NCBI RefSeq assembly: GCF_014201715.1
Contig: NZ_JACHFD010000004.1
Coordinates: 217,257 to 281,256 of the forward strand
DNA from: Haloferula luteola
Lineage (GTDB): Bacteria; Verrucomicrobiota; Verrucomicrobiia; Verrucomicrobiales; Akkermansiaceae
Reading direction: 5' to 3'
Length of the DNA stretch: 64,000 bases
The notes below the pieces were generated by a model. It saw nothing but the letters and a program-made list of their open reading frames with translations, ran no database searches and had not been told where the DNA came from. A program made the position numbers and the translations under genes. Positions 32,351 through 41,287 of this stretch are shown here, piece after piece. The number at the start of each line of letters is the position of its first letter. Position 1 is the first letter of the stretch.

Positions 32351-33520
32351 ATGAAGGCGGTCCGACAGCTTGGGGTCCCGATATTGGTCGCGTAGATGGT
32401 CACGCGGTCTCATGCCTGCCAGATCTGTGTTCCTGTGCCGGAAGTTTCGGTGGCGGATCGTTTGCTGGCGGCATCGGTGGCGGTGCTGGCCCGTGAAGAT
32501 TCGGCGAACTGCTTTCGATATCAGACATGGGAGGTTCTCAAGGGGGCGGACCTGGATGTTTCGCCGGACTTGTTCGTGGATTCTCAGGTCAGGAGGCAAC
32601 TCGCCAGCCGTCCGGCCGCGACGGTGCTGTGTGTGCAGTCGCCGGATGGGGAGTGGCGTCGGCTGGGATGGGTGACTCCAGAGAACCGTGGAGTGATTGA
32701 CGACATTTTGCGCGATGCGGGGGTCTGGCGGAAAGATCCTGTACGGCGTCTCAAGTATTTCTCTCGGCTGCTGGGGAGTGAGGATCGCATGGTGGCAACG
32801 ATGGCCCATCTTGAGGTGGGAAAAGCGAGCTACGCGGAGCTCAGGGAATTGGAGTTCCCTCTGAGCCCTGCCGAGCTGCGCCGAAACCTGGACGATCCTC
32901 GGATGGTGGAGTGGCAGGCTCTTTGGATCCTCCTCCTCGCCATTCATCACGACCCCTCGGATCTGCCTCGGGTTCAGGATCGATTCGAGCGATGCGCCAC
33001 TCGCGCGACCCCCAAGCAACTGGCTGCTTGGACGACGGCCTGGATCGAATTGAAGGGAGTTGGGGCGATGGATCGAATCGAAGCATACTATCTCCGCGAT
33101 CCCACTCGGCAGCGTGACGAAATTTTGGCGGTGTAGGCCGCTCTTTCAGCGCATGGGAACCGAGAGGAAGGCGCCCTCAGGCAGCGCATCGTGAGTCAGG
33201 CTCCGGAATGGTTGGAGGCCTACCCTTTCCTGGCTTCGGCCATGGTAGAGGATTTGACTCGCTGGAATCATTTTGAATGGGCGGAGCCAATCTCCCGACT
33301 GCTCCAGATCCCGGATCTCGATCCCCTGACTACCGTGCAACTGAGGCATTATCTGGCGATGGCTCATTCGGAATCGAGGGAGCTCGGGCGGAGCAGCGAG
33401 AAGGGGTTTTCGATGTTCCTTCCAGGTTGGGGGCTCCTTGTGGTGCCCTTGGCATTGGCTTTGTGCGGACGCCATTCCGCCCTTTTGCGGTGTCGAACTT
33501 TGCAACGATCTGCCTCATGA
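32351..33520 (+). pseudogene. exported helical-repeat protein gene with two in-frame TAG codons
   Basis: One continuous frame runs from ATG 32351 to TGA 33520 (390 codons) with TAG at 32393-32395 and at 33134-33136. The first lies inside the signal peptide (MKAVRQLGVPILVA*MVTRSHA), the second in a HEAT-like repeat part (RDEILAV*AALSAHGNREEG). The rest reads as a normal protein: 'DRLLAASVAVLAREDSANCFRY', a cytosolic-looking helical region, and near the C-terminus a transmembrane helix (FLPGWGLLVVPLALALC). The stop overlaps the next start (ATGA), as in an intact operon. The family is unknown to me but it regularly neighbours DUF3604, PpiC and HupE genes by context here. Confidence 0.65.
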
Positions 33521-34348
33521 AGATTCTCAAAGAACCTCTCGTGCACTTCTTCGTGATCGGAGCCCTTTTGTTTGGGGCTTATCGGATGTTGAATCCCGAA
33601 GTGGGGTCGCCTCCTGACGAGATTCGGGTGAGTGCCGGCCGAGTGCAATCTTTGGCCGCGACGTTTGCACGGACGTGGCAACGGCCGCCGACTTCGGAAG
33701 AGCTCACGGGATTGGTGGATTCCTACGTGCGGGAGGAGATGTTGGCGCGGGAGGCGGTGAAGCTGTCATTGGATCTGAATGATACGATCATTCGTCGTCG
33801 GCTTGAACAGAAGATGGAGTTCATCGTCGGGGACATGGGATCCAGTGTGGTGCCCACGGAGGATGAGTTGAGCCGGTTTTTGGCCGAGCATCCGGAGAGC
33901 TTTCGGCAACCGGCAAGGTATTCGTTCCGGCAGGTTTTTTTTGCGGCGCGATGTCCCCAGAGAGAAAGCTTCCCAGCTCGCGGCGAAGCTGCGTGAGGAT
34001 GAAGCTGATTTCGGGAAGTGGGGTGATCCGACATTGCTGCCTCGGGAGGTGACGAATGACAGCGCCTCTCGGATTCGCGCGACGTTCGGAGAGGAAGTGG
34101 CTGCGGCCGTCGAGACGATGCCCGTCCACCGTTGGAGTGAGCCAATCGCTTCGGGATTTGGGCTGCACTTGATTCGCCTCGAAGATCGGATTCCTGGGCG
34201 TCTCCCTTCGTTGGAGGAGGTTCGGCCGGAAGTGGAGAGGGAGTGGAGTCGGGAGCTACGGCAACGGACTCGCGATGGATATCTGGAGTCGCTGAGTCAG
34301 CGTTATCAGGTGACGATCGAGTGGCCCGAACCCTCGCCCCAATCATGA
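33517..34348 (+). pseudogene. PpiC-type peptidyl-prolyl isomerase gene with a frameshift in a T8 run
   Basis: The N-terminal frame (MKILKEPLVHFFVIGALLFGAYRML, a membrane anchor, then 'VDSYVREEMLAREAVKLSLDLNDTIIRRRLEQKMEF') is typical of SurA/PpiC-like exported chaperones. It runs into the T8 tract at 33935-33942 and then goes out of frame. Removing one T joins it to the frame 'RRDVPREKASQLAAKLREDEADFGKWGDPTLL...SGFGLHLIRLEDRIPG', the rotamase domain, ending at 34348. Start and stop both overlap neighbouring genes (ATGA), so the operon was intact before the slip. Function as encoded is lost unless frameshifting or a sequencing error corrects it. Confidence 0.8.
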
Positions 34349-35328
34349 AAAAGTGGGTCGCGATTTTTCTGTTGGGTCTGGGTTTGAGGGTCGTGGGGCA
34401 TGAATCCCGGCCTGGGTATCTCGAAATGCGGGAGACGCGGCCTGACACCTATGAGGTGGTGTGGAAGGTGCCGGCGCTTGGGGACCGGCGGCTCTCCATT
34501 CATCTGGAGTTTCCTGAGGGGACGCAGGTATTGGCGGGGCCGGCGGCGAGTTTCTCGGACAATGCCTATTTCGAAAGGCAACGCATCAGCCGTCGAGGGG
34601 GGCTTGTCGGTACGTCGGTGACGGTCAATGGTCTCGCCGCGACGCAGACGGATGCCTTGGTCCGGGTGATCGGGCTCGATGGGACGACTCAAACGACTCG
34701 AGCGACTCCGGAACACCCTCGGTTCGCGATTGAAGAGACGCCGTCGAGTTTGAGGTTGGCATGGACGTATACGGTGATTGGAGGAGAGCACATCCTTCTG
34801 GGAATGGATCACCTGTTGTTTGTGTCTGCGCTGGTGCTGTTGGTGAAGAGCCGGCGGAAGTTGATCGGGACCATTACGGCATTTACGGGAGCACACAGCC
34901 TGACCTTGGCGGCCGCCACGCTGGGGTGGGTTCATGTGCCGGGTCCTCCTGTGGAGGCATGCATCGCACTGAGCATCGTTTTTGTGGCTGCGGAGGTGTT
35001 GCAGCGCGGGACTGGCCGGAAGGGGCTGACGGAACGGTGGCCGTGGTGCGTCGCCTTCAGCTTTGGGTTGCTGCACGGGCTGGGATTTGCCGGTGCGCTC
35101 AGCGAGGTGGGATTGCCACCGCAAGCGATTCCGATCGCGCTTCTGTTCTTCAACGTCGGCGTGGAACTGGGACAGCTCGCCTTCATTGGTGCGATTTTGT
35201 TGGGGATCGCCTTTTTGCGAAAAATTCCGCTACGATGGCCATCGTGGGGATGGCGAGTCGCTCCCTATGCGATCGGATGTGTGGCCGCTTTCTGGGTGGT
35301 GGAGCGTACGGTGGCCTTCATTCCCTGA
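34345..35328 (+). CDS. HupE/UreJ family membrane protein
   Basis: 327 aa from the ATG at 34345: signal peptide, an extracytoplasmic beta domain ('HESRPGYLEMRETRPDTYEVVWKVP') and a C-terminal HupE/UreJ_2 domain with about six helices and the family motif 'GGEHILLGMDHLLFVSALVLL' plus 'TAFTGAHSLTLAAA' and 'HGLGFAGAL' with conserved histidines. These proteins are thought to move nickel or other metals; the version with this N-terminal domain typically sits behind DUF3604 and PpiC genes. It is the only intact gene of the operon. Confidence 0.85.
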   Translation: MKKWVAIFLLGLGLRVVGHESRPGYLEMRETRPDTYEVVWKVPALGDRRLSIHLEFPEGTQVLAGPAASFSDNAYFERQRISRRGGLVGTSVTVNGLAATQTDALVRVIGLDGTTQTTRATPEHPRFAIEETPSSLRLAWTYTVIGGEHILLGMDHLLFVSALVLLVKSRRKLIGTITAFTGAHSLTLAAATLGWVHVPGPPVEACIALSIVFVAAEVLQRGTGRKGLTERWPWCVAFSFGLLHGLGFAGALSEVGLPPQAIPIALLFFNVGVELGQLAFIGAILLGIAFLRKIPLRWPSWGWRVAPYAIGCVAAFWVVERTVAFIP

Positions 35329-35569
35329 TCTTCAACGCGGGGTCTGCTTCGATGGGGGCCGAAGTCGGATTTGAATTTCCGCGTTTTTTTTGCGATTCCC
35401 GAGGACGCTCGCGAGTTCGGGAAATCGTGGTTCGAGAGAGGAAAACTTTCAGGAAATCCAAGGGCTAGATGGGATTCATGGGGTTCCCCATCGAGAGGGA
35501 GAGGCGAGAGGCGAAGTCCTAAAAGGTTGATTAGGAGTTCCGAGTAATTGGTCTTCCCGAATCAGAATC

Positions 35570-35700
35570 TTTGCCTATGGACCGGAACAGGGTTGCTCCC
35601 GCGAAAAGTTTCCGCATAGTCAACGCAACTCCGTTCCGGGAAAGACGACGGGCGATCTGGGGGGAGAGCCCGCCGCCTCCGGGACGGAGTCTTTTTTTTC
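35570..35700 (+). ncRNA. structured small RNA candidate with intrinsic terminator
   Basis: Within a gene-free 378-bp region, CCGGAAC (35582-35588) pairs with GTTCCGG (35633-35639), and inside it GGGTTGC (35590-35596) pairs with GCAACTC (35625-35631, one G-U), giving a 14-bp stem with a single A/C mismatch and a 28-nt loop. Next comes CGGGC (35649-35653) pairing with GCCCG (35668-35672), then a terminator stem CTCCG-GGA-CGGAG (35677-35689) followed after TC by eight T. Three consecutive stems ending in a U-tract on one strand are hard to explain other than by a transcribed RNA. It does not match 6S, SRP or a riboswitch I know. No convincing promoter hexamers were found. Confidence 0.5.
35677..35699 (+). 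terminator. intrinsic terminator, plus strand
   Basis: Stem CTCCG / CGGAG with a 3-nt loop followed by TC and eight T. It ends either the upstream HupE operon read-through or, more likely, the structured RNA just before it, and protects the convergent uxaC gene. Confidence 0.75.
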
Positions 35701-35706
35701 TCGTCT

Positions 35707-37131
35707 TTAGAGGTGCTGAAGATCGGCGGCTTCATCGAGGCCGAACTGGCGGGCGGCATTGCCGGCGCAAACGTCCCGGACGACGCGCGAGAGCAGTTCG
35801 AAATCGTCAGGAAGTTCGCCGCGGTCGGCTTCGGTGCCGATCAGGTTGCAAAGGATACGGCGGAAGTATTCGTGGCGGGGATAGGAAAGGAAGCTTCGGG
35901 AGTCGGTGAGCATGCCGACGAATCGCGGCAACAGACCGGTCATCGAAAGGGCATTGAGCTGAAGTTCCATGCCGTCCTTTTGATCGAGGAACCACCAGCC
36001 GGAGCCGAATTGGATCCGATGGATCAGTCCGCCCCCTTGGAAGCTGCCCGCGATGGTGGCGAAGAGGTAGTTGTCGGCTGGGTTGAGGTTGTAGAGGATC
36101 ACACGAGGCAAGGCGTCTTCGGCGGCCAGGCGGCCGAGGTATTTGATGAGGCCGGGGCCTTGGGGAAAATCACCGATGTTGTCGAAGCCGGTATCGGGGC
36201 CAAGCTTGGCGGAGCCTGTGGGGTCGACATTGCGGGCGGCGCCAAGGTGGAGTTGTTTGGTCCAACCTTTGGCGGCGTCGAGTCGGCCGAGAAAGACGAG
36301 AAGGTAGAAGGTGAATTGTTGCCGCTCCTCAAGGGTTGCAGGCTTTCCCGAGCGAGCCTTGTCGAAGATGTTGGAGGCCTCGGCGTCGTCGCAATCAAGG
36401 GTGGGGATCGACTCCAGGCCGTGGTCCGACAGGCGGGCGCCCGCTGCGTGGAAATCGTCGTGGCGGCGATGGAGGGCGTCCAGCAGGTCGCTGAGGCTGG
36501 AAATGGAGAGTCCGGTGGCGTGTTCCAGCTTGTCGAGCCAGCCGTTGAAGGCTTGAGGTTGATCGACGTTGAAGGCTTTGTCCGGGCGGAATGTCGGGAG
36601 CACCCGGGTGGCGATACCGGAGGCGGCGATCGCTTGGTGGTCGGCGAGGGCATCGACCGGATCATCGGTGGTGCCGATCATGCGGACGTCGAACTTTTCA
36701 AGGATTCCGTGGGCGGAGAAATCGGGCTCGGCGAGGCGGGCGTTGGCTTGTTCCCAGATCGCGTCGGCAGTGTCGGGGCTGAGTAGGGTGTCGATACCGA
36801 AATAGCGCCGCAACTCGATGTGGGACCAGTGATGGATCGGGTTGCGGAGGGTCATGGGCATGGTTTCTGCCCAGGCGCGGAATTTGTCTTCCGGGCAGGC
36901 GTCGCCGGTGATGAGGCGTTCATCGATGCCGTTGGCACGCATCAGGCGCCACTTGTAGTGGTCACCGCCGAGCCAGATTTCGGCGAGGTTTTGCCAGCGG
37001 TGATTGGTGGCGATTTCACGGGGCGAGAGGTGGCAATGGTAGTCGTAGATCGGCTGGTCATGGGCGACCTCGTGGAAAAGGCGCCTTGCCGTGGCGGAGT
37101 GGAGAAGAAAGTCGTCGTCGAGATAAGCCAT
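35707..37131 (-). CDS. uxaC: glucuronate isomerase UxaC
   Basis: Isomerises D-glucuronate/galacturonate to fructuronate/tagaturonate, the first step of uronate breakdown from pectin, xylan side chains or ulvan. The ATG at 37131 gives 474 aa starting MAYLDDDFLLHSATARRLF. Signature segments 'YDYHCHLSPREIA' (metal-binding HxH), 'GTTDDPVDAL' and 'RVLPTFRPDKAFNVD' are present; length matches E. coli UxaC (470). No UxaB/UxuA genes are adjacent. Confidence 0.96.
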   Translation of the reverse strand: MAYLDDDFLLHSATARRLFHEVAHDQPIYDYHCHLSPREIATNHRWQNLAEIWLGGDHYKWRLMRANGIDERLITGDACPEDKFRAWAETMPMTLRNPIHHWSHIELRRYFGIDTLLSPDTADAIWEQANARLAEPDFSAHGILEKFDVRMIGTTDDPVDALADHQAIAASGIATRVLPTFRPDKAFNVDQPQAFNGWLDKLEHATGLSISSLSDLLDALHRRHDDFHAAGARLSDHGLESIPTLDCDDAEASNIFDKARSGKPATLEERQQFTFYLLVFLGRLDAAKGWTKQLHLGAARNVDPTGSAKLGPDTGFDNIGDFPQGPGLIKYLGRLAAEDALPRVILYNLNPADNYLFATIAGSFQGGGLIHRIQFGSGWWFLDQKDGMELQLNALSMTGLLPRFVGMLTDSRSFLSYPRHEYFRRILCNLIGTEADRGELPDDFELLSRVVRDVCAGNAARQFGLDEAADLQHL

Positions 37132-37208
37132 GTTGGGAGGAGACTGGCCACCGTCTCCGGGCCTCGCAAGCATCCGAGAGGGTTATGCCGCGGATCGGGC
37201 CTGATACT

Positions 37209-37304
37209 GGCGAGGAGGGCGTCGGCGAGCTCGCTCTTCATGGCCTGGAGTGGGTGGATGCGTTCTTCGACGGTGCCTTGGTAGATGAGCTTGTGGACGA
37301 AGAC
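37209..37304 (-). pseudogene. fragment of the SNF2 helicase C-terminus
   Basis: The minus strand encodes 'FVHKLIYQGTVEERIHPLQ' and 'MKSELADALLA', nearly identical to residues near the end of the intact SNF2 protein ('FVHKLICQGTVEERIHQLQ', 'KKSELADALLA', DNA around 38600-38690). Flanking sequence is unrelated and the fragment has no helicase core, so it is a partial duplication or a remnant of a lost second copy. Confidence 0.8.
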
Positions 37305-37311
37305 TAGAAAC

Positions 37312-37840
37312 TCAGGCCGGAGGCTCATCGCGGAAGTCCAGTTCCCCTCCGGTCACCGTCTCCATGGCCGCGATCTCCCCGCCCGTCAGAGCGTAAACTC
37401 CTTTAGCTTCCGCGTGGTCTTGGAAAGGGTGCCGCCATTCTGCCGGGAGCTTTGACTCAATCGGCTCGCGGATGGAATCGATCGTGATGCGGGTCAGTAC
37501 GGTGCCGTCGATGGAGCGGTAGCAATCGATGGGGTTGATGGTCACGGTCCCCGATGCCGACGGTCAGTGCGAGGAGACCGAAAGCCTGGATGGCCCAGCT
37601 TCTCGGATTCACCGGGGCTTGCGACCGGATCAACCCCACCTTGTCCATGAGGCTCTCGATCTCGAAGGGCTTGAGAAGCCCCGTCAGCCCTTTCTCCGCC
37701 AGACTGCGTTCGATTTCACGACCGGACAGCCCTTGCGGAGCAAGATCCTTGGTCCGCTGCGATCGCTGCCAAGCTTCTCGTGAATCGATGGTTCGACATC
37801 GCCTGTTGGTTTGCCGTTCGACCGGGCGTTGCGAGCCGAA
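37312..37840 (-). pseudogene. remnant of a small membrane protein gene, frameshifted
   Basis: Two minus-strand frames read as one protein: 'LAPQGLSGREIERSLAEKGL', 'TGLLKPFEIESLMDKVGLI', then a hydrophobic stretch (WAIQAFGLLALTVGIG), and after a frame change near 37545 'TINPIDCYRSIDGTVLTRIT', 'PAEWRHPFQDHAEAKG', ending at TGA 37312. It looks like a small anchored protein of unknown family broken by one indel. It lies between the two SNF2 tail fragments. Confidence 0.45.
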
Positions 37841-37843
37841 TTC

Positions 37844-37882
37844 ACCCCAGCGGCGCGGGGAGGTTCGAGAGGAGCCGGGTGT
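37844..37882 (-). pseudogene. second fragment of the SNF2 gene end
   Basis: The minus strand encodes 'DTRLLSNLPAPLG' followed by TGA, matching the last residues of the intact SNF2 protein ('DAQLLSNLLAPLG' and TGA at 38522). The DNA similarity (caccccagcggcgcggggag versus the copy at 38523) extends over about 40 bp and then stops. Confidence 0.7.
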
Positions 37883-37897
37883 CCGGAAAGTTGGAGT

Positions 37898-38500
37898 TCA
37901 TTTGCCCAACCCCAGCCGATAGGAATGGATGGCAGCCGGTTCAAGGGTCGCTGCGATGCCGTTACGCGCGATCCTTTCTTCATGTGTGCGAGTGGTGATG
38001 GTCAGGCGTGGGATATTGTTTTCCCAGGAAAAGCCCTGCCACGGCACCCTGGTGGCAGGACGTTGGGCGGGCCGGTCGCTGTATTTGATTTTGACCGCCT
38101 CCTCTGGAACCAGTCCGGCGGTGAGTGAGATGAAATCCAGTCCGTGGGTATGGCTGCCGCTTTTCCATCTCGGGTAATGCAGGTGCTCGCCGGCGGTGAA
38201 AGCGCTGGGCGAAGATGGCGGTTTCCATGAGATGCCCCAGGCCGTCGCTGCCTTCCACGAGTGGTTCAAAGAGACCGGTTCGGGTGAGGTAGTTCCTATA
38301 CTGCGGGTTGCGCTGGAAGCACCCGGCCTTCCGATCGACCCGGGTGATGACTCGGACCAGAACGGCTGCCTCCAAGTAATCGATGTAGCGTTTGAGCGTG
38401 TTCTTGGTCACAGCCGACCTTTTTGCGAACTCCCGGCAAATTTTCTTCTGGCGGATCAGACGGAGAAATTCGTCGAAGAAGGAGCGTTTGCGGACGGGTC
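37898..38500 (-). pseudogene. C-terminal remnant of an AAA ATPase with DUF4143 domain
   Basis: Minus-strand frames encode 'FFDEFLRLIRQKKICREFAK', 'TLKRYIDYLEAAVLVRVITR', 'KAGCFQRNPQYRNYLTRTGLF', 'LMETAIFAQRF', then after a frameshift 'LHYPRWKSGSHTHGLDFISL', 'EEAVKIKYSDRPAQRP'. Helix-turn-helix, K-x-F-x-x-N-P-K-Y-like and V-x-I-K-x-S-D segments are hallmarks of the DUF4143 half of predicted AAA+ ATPases. The N-terminal ATPase domain is missing and frames are broken. It is inserted directly after the SNF2 stop codon and before the duplicated SNF2 tail. Confidence 0.7.
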
Positions 38501-38521
38501 GGATGCGAGCCGCCGCCACGC

Positions 38522-41281
38522 TCACCCCAACGGCGCGAGGAGGTTGGAGAGGAGCTGGGCGTCGGGCGCGGCGGCTTTGGCGGCGTCGGCGAGGAGGGCG
38601 TCGGCGAGTTCGCTTTTCTTGGCCTGGAGTTGGTGGATGCGCTCCTCGACGGTGCCTTGGCAGATGAGCTTGTGGACGAAGACGGGGTTTTTCTGGCCGA
38701 TGCGGTAGGCGCGGTCGGTGGCTTGGGCCTCGGCAGCGGGGTTCCACCAGGGGTCGTAGTGGATGACGGTGTCGGCGGCGGTGAGGTTGAGACCCGTGCC
38801 GCCAGCTTTGAGGCTGATGAGAAAGAGGGGGATCTCACCGGTTTGGAAGCGCTCGACGAGCTCGCCGCGGTTCTTGGAGCTGCCGGTGAGCATGAGATAG
38901 CGGATGTTCCGGCTTTCCAGATGCGCGGCGATGATGTCGAGCATGCTGGTGAATTGGGAGAAAAGGAGGATGCGGCGGCCTTCTTCGACCAGGGTGTCGA
39001 GCAGGTCGGCGAGGTAGTCGAGCTTGGCGGAGCCAGCAGCATCGGCCTCAAGTTTCGACTCGTTTTCGAATTTGAGGAGTTTCGGTTCGCAGCAGATCTG
39101 GCGGAGCTTCAGGAGGGCTTCGAGAAAGAGCATGCGGGAGCCTTCGAGGCCTTTGATGGCGATGGCCTGGCGGACGCGTTTGTCCATGGTGGCACGGACG
39201 GTTTCGTAGAGGTCTTTCTGAGCGGTGTTGAGCTCGACGGGGTGAACGAGGATGGTTTTTGGGGGAAGTTCTTTGGCGACTTGATCTTTGGTGCGGCGGA
39301 GGATGAGCGGGGCGACGCGAGCTTTCAGGGCCGCTTGGCGTTCGTCGTTGCCTTCGTTCTCGATCGGTTTGCGGAAGCGTCGATTGAAGTCCTCTTGGGT
39401 TCCGAGAAAGCCGGGCATGAGGAAACGCATCTGGCTCCAGAGTTCACCGAGGTGGTTTTCGACCGGGGTGCCGGAGAGGCAAAGGCGGTGGCGGCCATCG
39501 AGGTCGCAGGCGGCTTTGGCAACCTTGGCGGCGGGGTTTTTGATGTGCTGGGCCTCATCGAGGATCACGAGGTGGTACGAGAATCCTCGGAGTTTTTCGA
39601 TGTCGCGCTGGAGGAGAGCGAAGGAGGTGAGAACGAGGTCGGCGTAGGGAATGGAGCGGAAGTATTTCTTTCGTTGAGGGCCTTCGAGAACCAGTGGACG
39701 AAGGGTGGGGGCGAACTTGCGGGCTTCAGCCAGCCAGTTGGGGACGACCGAGGTGGGGGCGACGACGAGGGCGGGTCGGCCGTTCATGCGTCCGGCTTCT
39801 TTTTCGGCAAGGATGTGGGTGAGGGTTTGGAGGGTTTTACCGAGCCCCATGTCATCGGCGAGAATGCCGTGGAGGCTATTGGCGGCAAGAAATTGCATCC
39901 AGTGGAAGCCATCGCGTTGGTAGTCGCGGAGTTCCGCCTGCAAGCCATCGGGGGTGGCGCGTGTGCCGGGTGCGGCTTCCAGCCCCGTGCTGAGGGAGTG
40001 GATGAGTTGTTCGAGCTTGGGGGGAGGGTTGAATTTCTCGGGATCGTTGTGGGCGAGGGTGGCGGCGTCGAGCGGGTGGAGGCGAAGCTTCGAGCCCTTG
40101 AAACGCCGGGGGTCGAGGAAGGCGGCGAATTGTTTGAGAATGCGGCGAATGCGGTCGGCGGGAAGCTTCAGGGCACGGCCGTCATCGAGGTGATGGAGAA
40201 AAGATCCGTCGGCTGGAAATTCGAGGGTCACCTCGGTGGCGCCGCGGTCGAGCAACTGGGCGAGGATGGGCATCAGGTCGAGCTGGCTGCCATTGACATC
40301 GAATCCGACGGAAAGGTGAAACCAGCCGGTGCCGTCGTCTTCGAGGACGTATTTGAAGCCTTCGGGGTCGACGGAGATGACTTCGTGGCCGACTTCGGCG
40401 TCGAAGTTGACGGTCCAGCCGGCGGTTTGGAGCGACTCGACGCCGGTGGCGCGGAGCCAGGGCCAGAATTGGTCGAGGGTGCCATGGCTGGGGTTGGGAA
40501 ACCAGAGGGTGGAGGCGGGGGGCAGGTCTTGGGGGGTGGGGCGGGATTTTCCTTCGAGGGCGAGCAGGAAGCGGAACTGGGCGTGGGAAGCGAGGGAGGC
40601 GAGGCCGGTTTGCTGGAGCTGGAGGATGGCGTTCATCTCGGCGGCAGGATCGCGGACCAAGAGGGAGCCATCGGGAAGGGGGTGTTCGCGCATGCCCGCT
40701 TTGCCACCGAGGGGAATCCGGTGATCGCCGTAGAGGATTTCGGGGCGGGCGACGACCCATTCTCCGGTGTCGTGGATTTTGAGTGCCTGGAGAAGCAGGC
40801 GAACGACTTTGGAGTCGGTGGGTTCGCGAGTGATGCGGAGATGGAAGGTGGCGTTTCCTTCGTGGCGAATCGCGGAGCTTGAGTGAGATGCGTCCACAGG
40901 GGGCTGCGGCGGGGTGGCGGGCGGTGCGAGAAGGTCGCGGAGTTTGGAGGGCTTGCTGGCCGCGAGCAGGGCGGCAGCTGCGTGGGGGCAGTAGGTGCGG
41001 ATGTCGCAGGTGCAGGTGGACTCAAAGTCCCAGCGGTCACCTTCGCGCCAGTGGAGGATTTCGCAGGATTCACCGGCGACTTCCGCGTGGAGGACGAAGG
41101 ATTCATTTTCCCAGTGGCCTTGGAGTCCGCGGGCCTTGCCCTTGAGTTTGTTGGCAATGAGCAGGATCTCCTCCTCGAAGCGGTCCTGCCAGAGGGAGGC
41201 GGAGAAGTGGTCGTGAATGTCGATCGGCTCGGGCACGGGTGGGCGCACGGGATAGCGGTCGCCGCGGCGGGAGTCCAGCAT
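38522..41281 (-). CDS. SNF2-family DEAD/DEAH helicase with SWIM zinc finger
   Basis: 919 aa. An N-terminal SWIM zinc finger ('STCTCDIRTYCPHAAAAL') is followed by a bacterial SNF2 insert region and the Swi2/Snf2 ATPase: 'ADDMGLGKTLQTLTHI' (Walker A), 'VILDEAQHIKNP' (motif II), 'LCLSGTPVENHLGELWSQ' and the helicase C domain 'LFSQFTSMLDIIAAHL', 'SLKAGGTGLNLTAADTVIHYDPWWNPAAEAQATDRAYRIGQ'. This is the RapA/HepA-like class common in the PVC group, thought to remodel nucleoprotein or RNA polymerase complexes. It is monocistronic on the minus strand, 6 nt after ybhR-side sequence begins, and its 3' end has been partly copied twice downstream. Confidence 0.93.
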   Translation of the reverse strand: MLDSRRGDRYPVRPPVPEPIDIHDHFSASLWQDRFEEEILLIANKLKGKARGLQGHWENESFVLHAEVAGESCEILHWREGDRWDFESTCTCDIRTYCPHAAAALLAASKPSKLRDLLAPPATPPQPPVDASHSSSAIRHEGNATFHLRITREPTDSKVVRLLLQALKIHDTGEWVVARPEILYGDHRIPLGGKAGMREHPLPDGSLLVRDPAAEMNAILQLQQTGLASLASHAQFRFLLALEGKSRPTPQDLPPASTLWFPNPSHGTLDQFWPWLRATGVESLQTAGWTVNFDAEVGHEVISVDPEGFKYVLEDDGTGWFHLSVGFDVNGSQLDLMPILAQLLDRGATEVTLEFPADGSFLHHLDDGRALKLPADRIRRILKQFAAFLDPRRFKGSKLRLHPLDAATLAHNDPEKFNPPPKLEQLIHSLSTGLEAAPGTRATPDGLQAELRDYQRDGFHWMQFLAANSLHGILADDMGLGKTLQTLTHILAEKEAGRMNGRPALVVAPTSVVPNWLAEARKFAPTLRPLVLEGPQRKKYFRSIPYADLVLTSFALLQRDIEKLRGFSYHLVILDEAQHIKNPAAKVAKAACDLDGRHRLCLSGTPVENHLGELWSQMRFLMPGFLGTQEDFNRRFRKPIENEGNDERQAALKARVAPLILRRTKDQVAKELPPKTILVHPVELNTAQKDLYETVRATMDKRVRQAIAIKGLEGSRMLFLEALLKLRQICCEPKLLKFENESKLEADAAGSAKLDYLADLLDTLVEEGRRILLFSQFTSMLDIIAAHLESRNIRYLMLTGSSKNRGELVERFQTGEIPLFLISLKAGGTGLNLTAADTVIHYDPWWNPAAEAQATDRAYRIGQKNPVFVHKLICQGTVEERIHQLQAKKSELADALLADAAKAAAPDAQLLSNLLAPLG

Positions 41282-41287
41282 GGGACG

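Noticed and set aside
30287..34348. Reassignment of TAG to an amino acid
   Set aside because: TAG ends apparently normal genes in the window (oxyR, ankyrin gene, His-rich ORF), so simple nonsense mutations or errors explain the in-frame TAG codons better.
38423..40882. 819-aa plus-strand open frame opposite the SNF2 gene
   Set aside because: Antisense shadow; the minus strand encodes clear helicase motifs.
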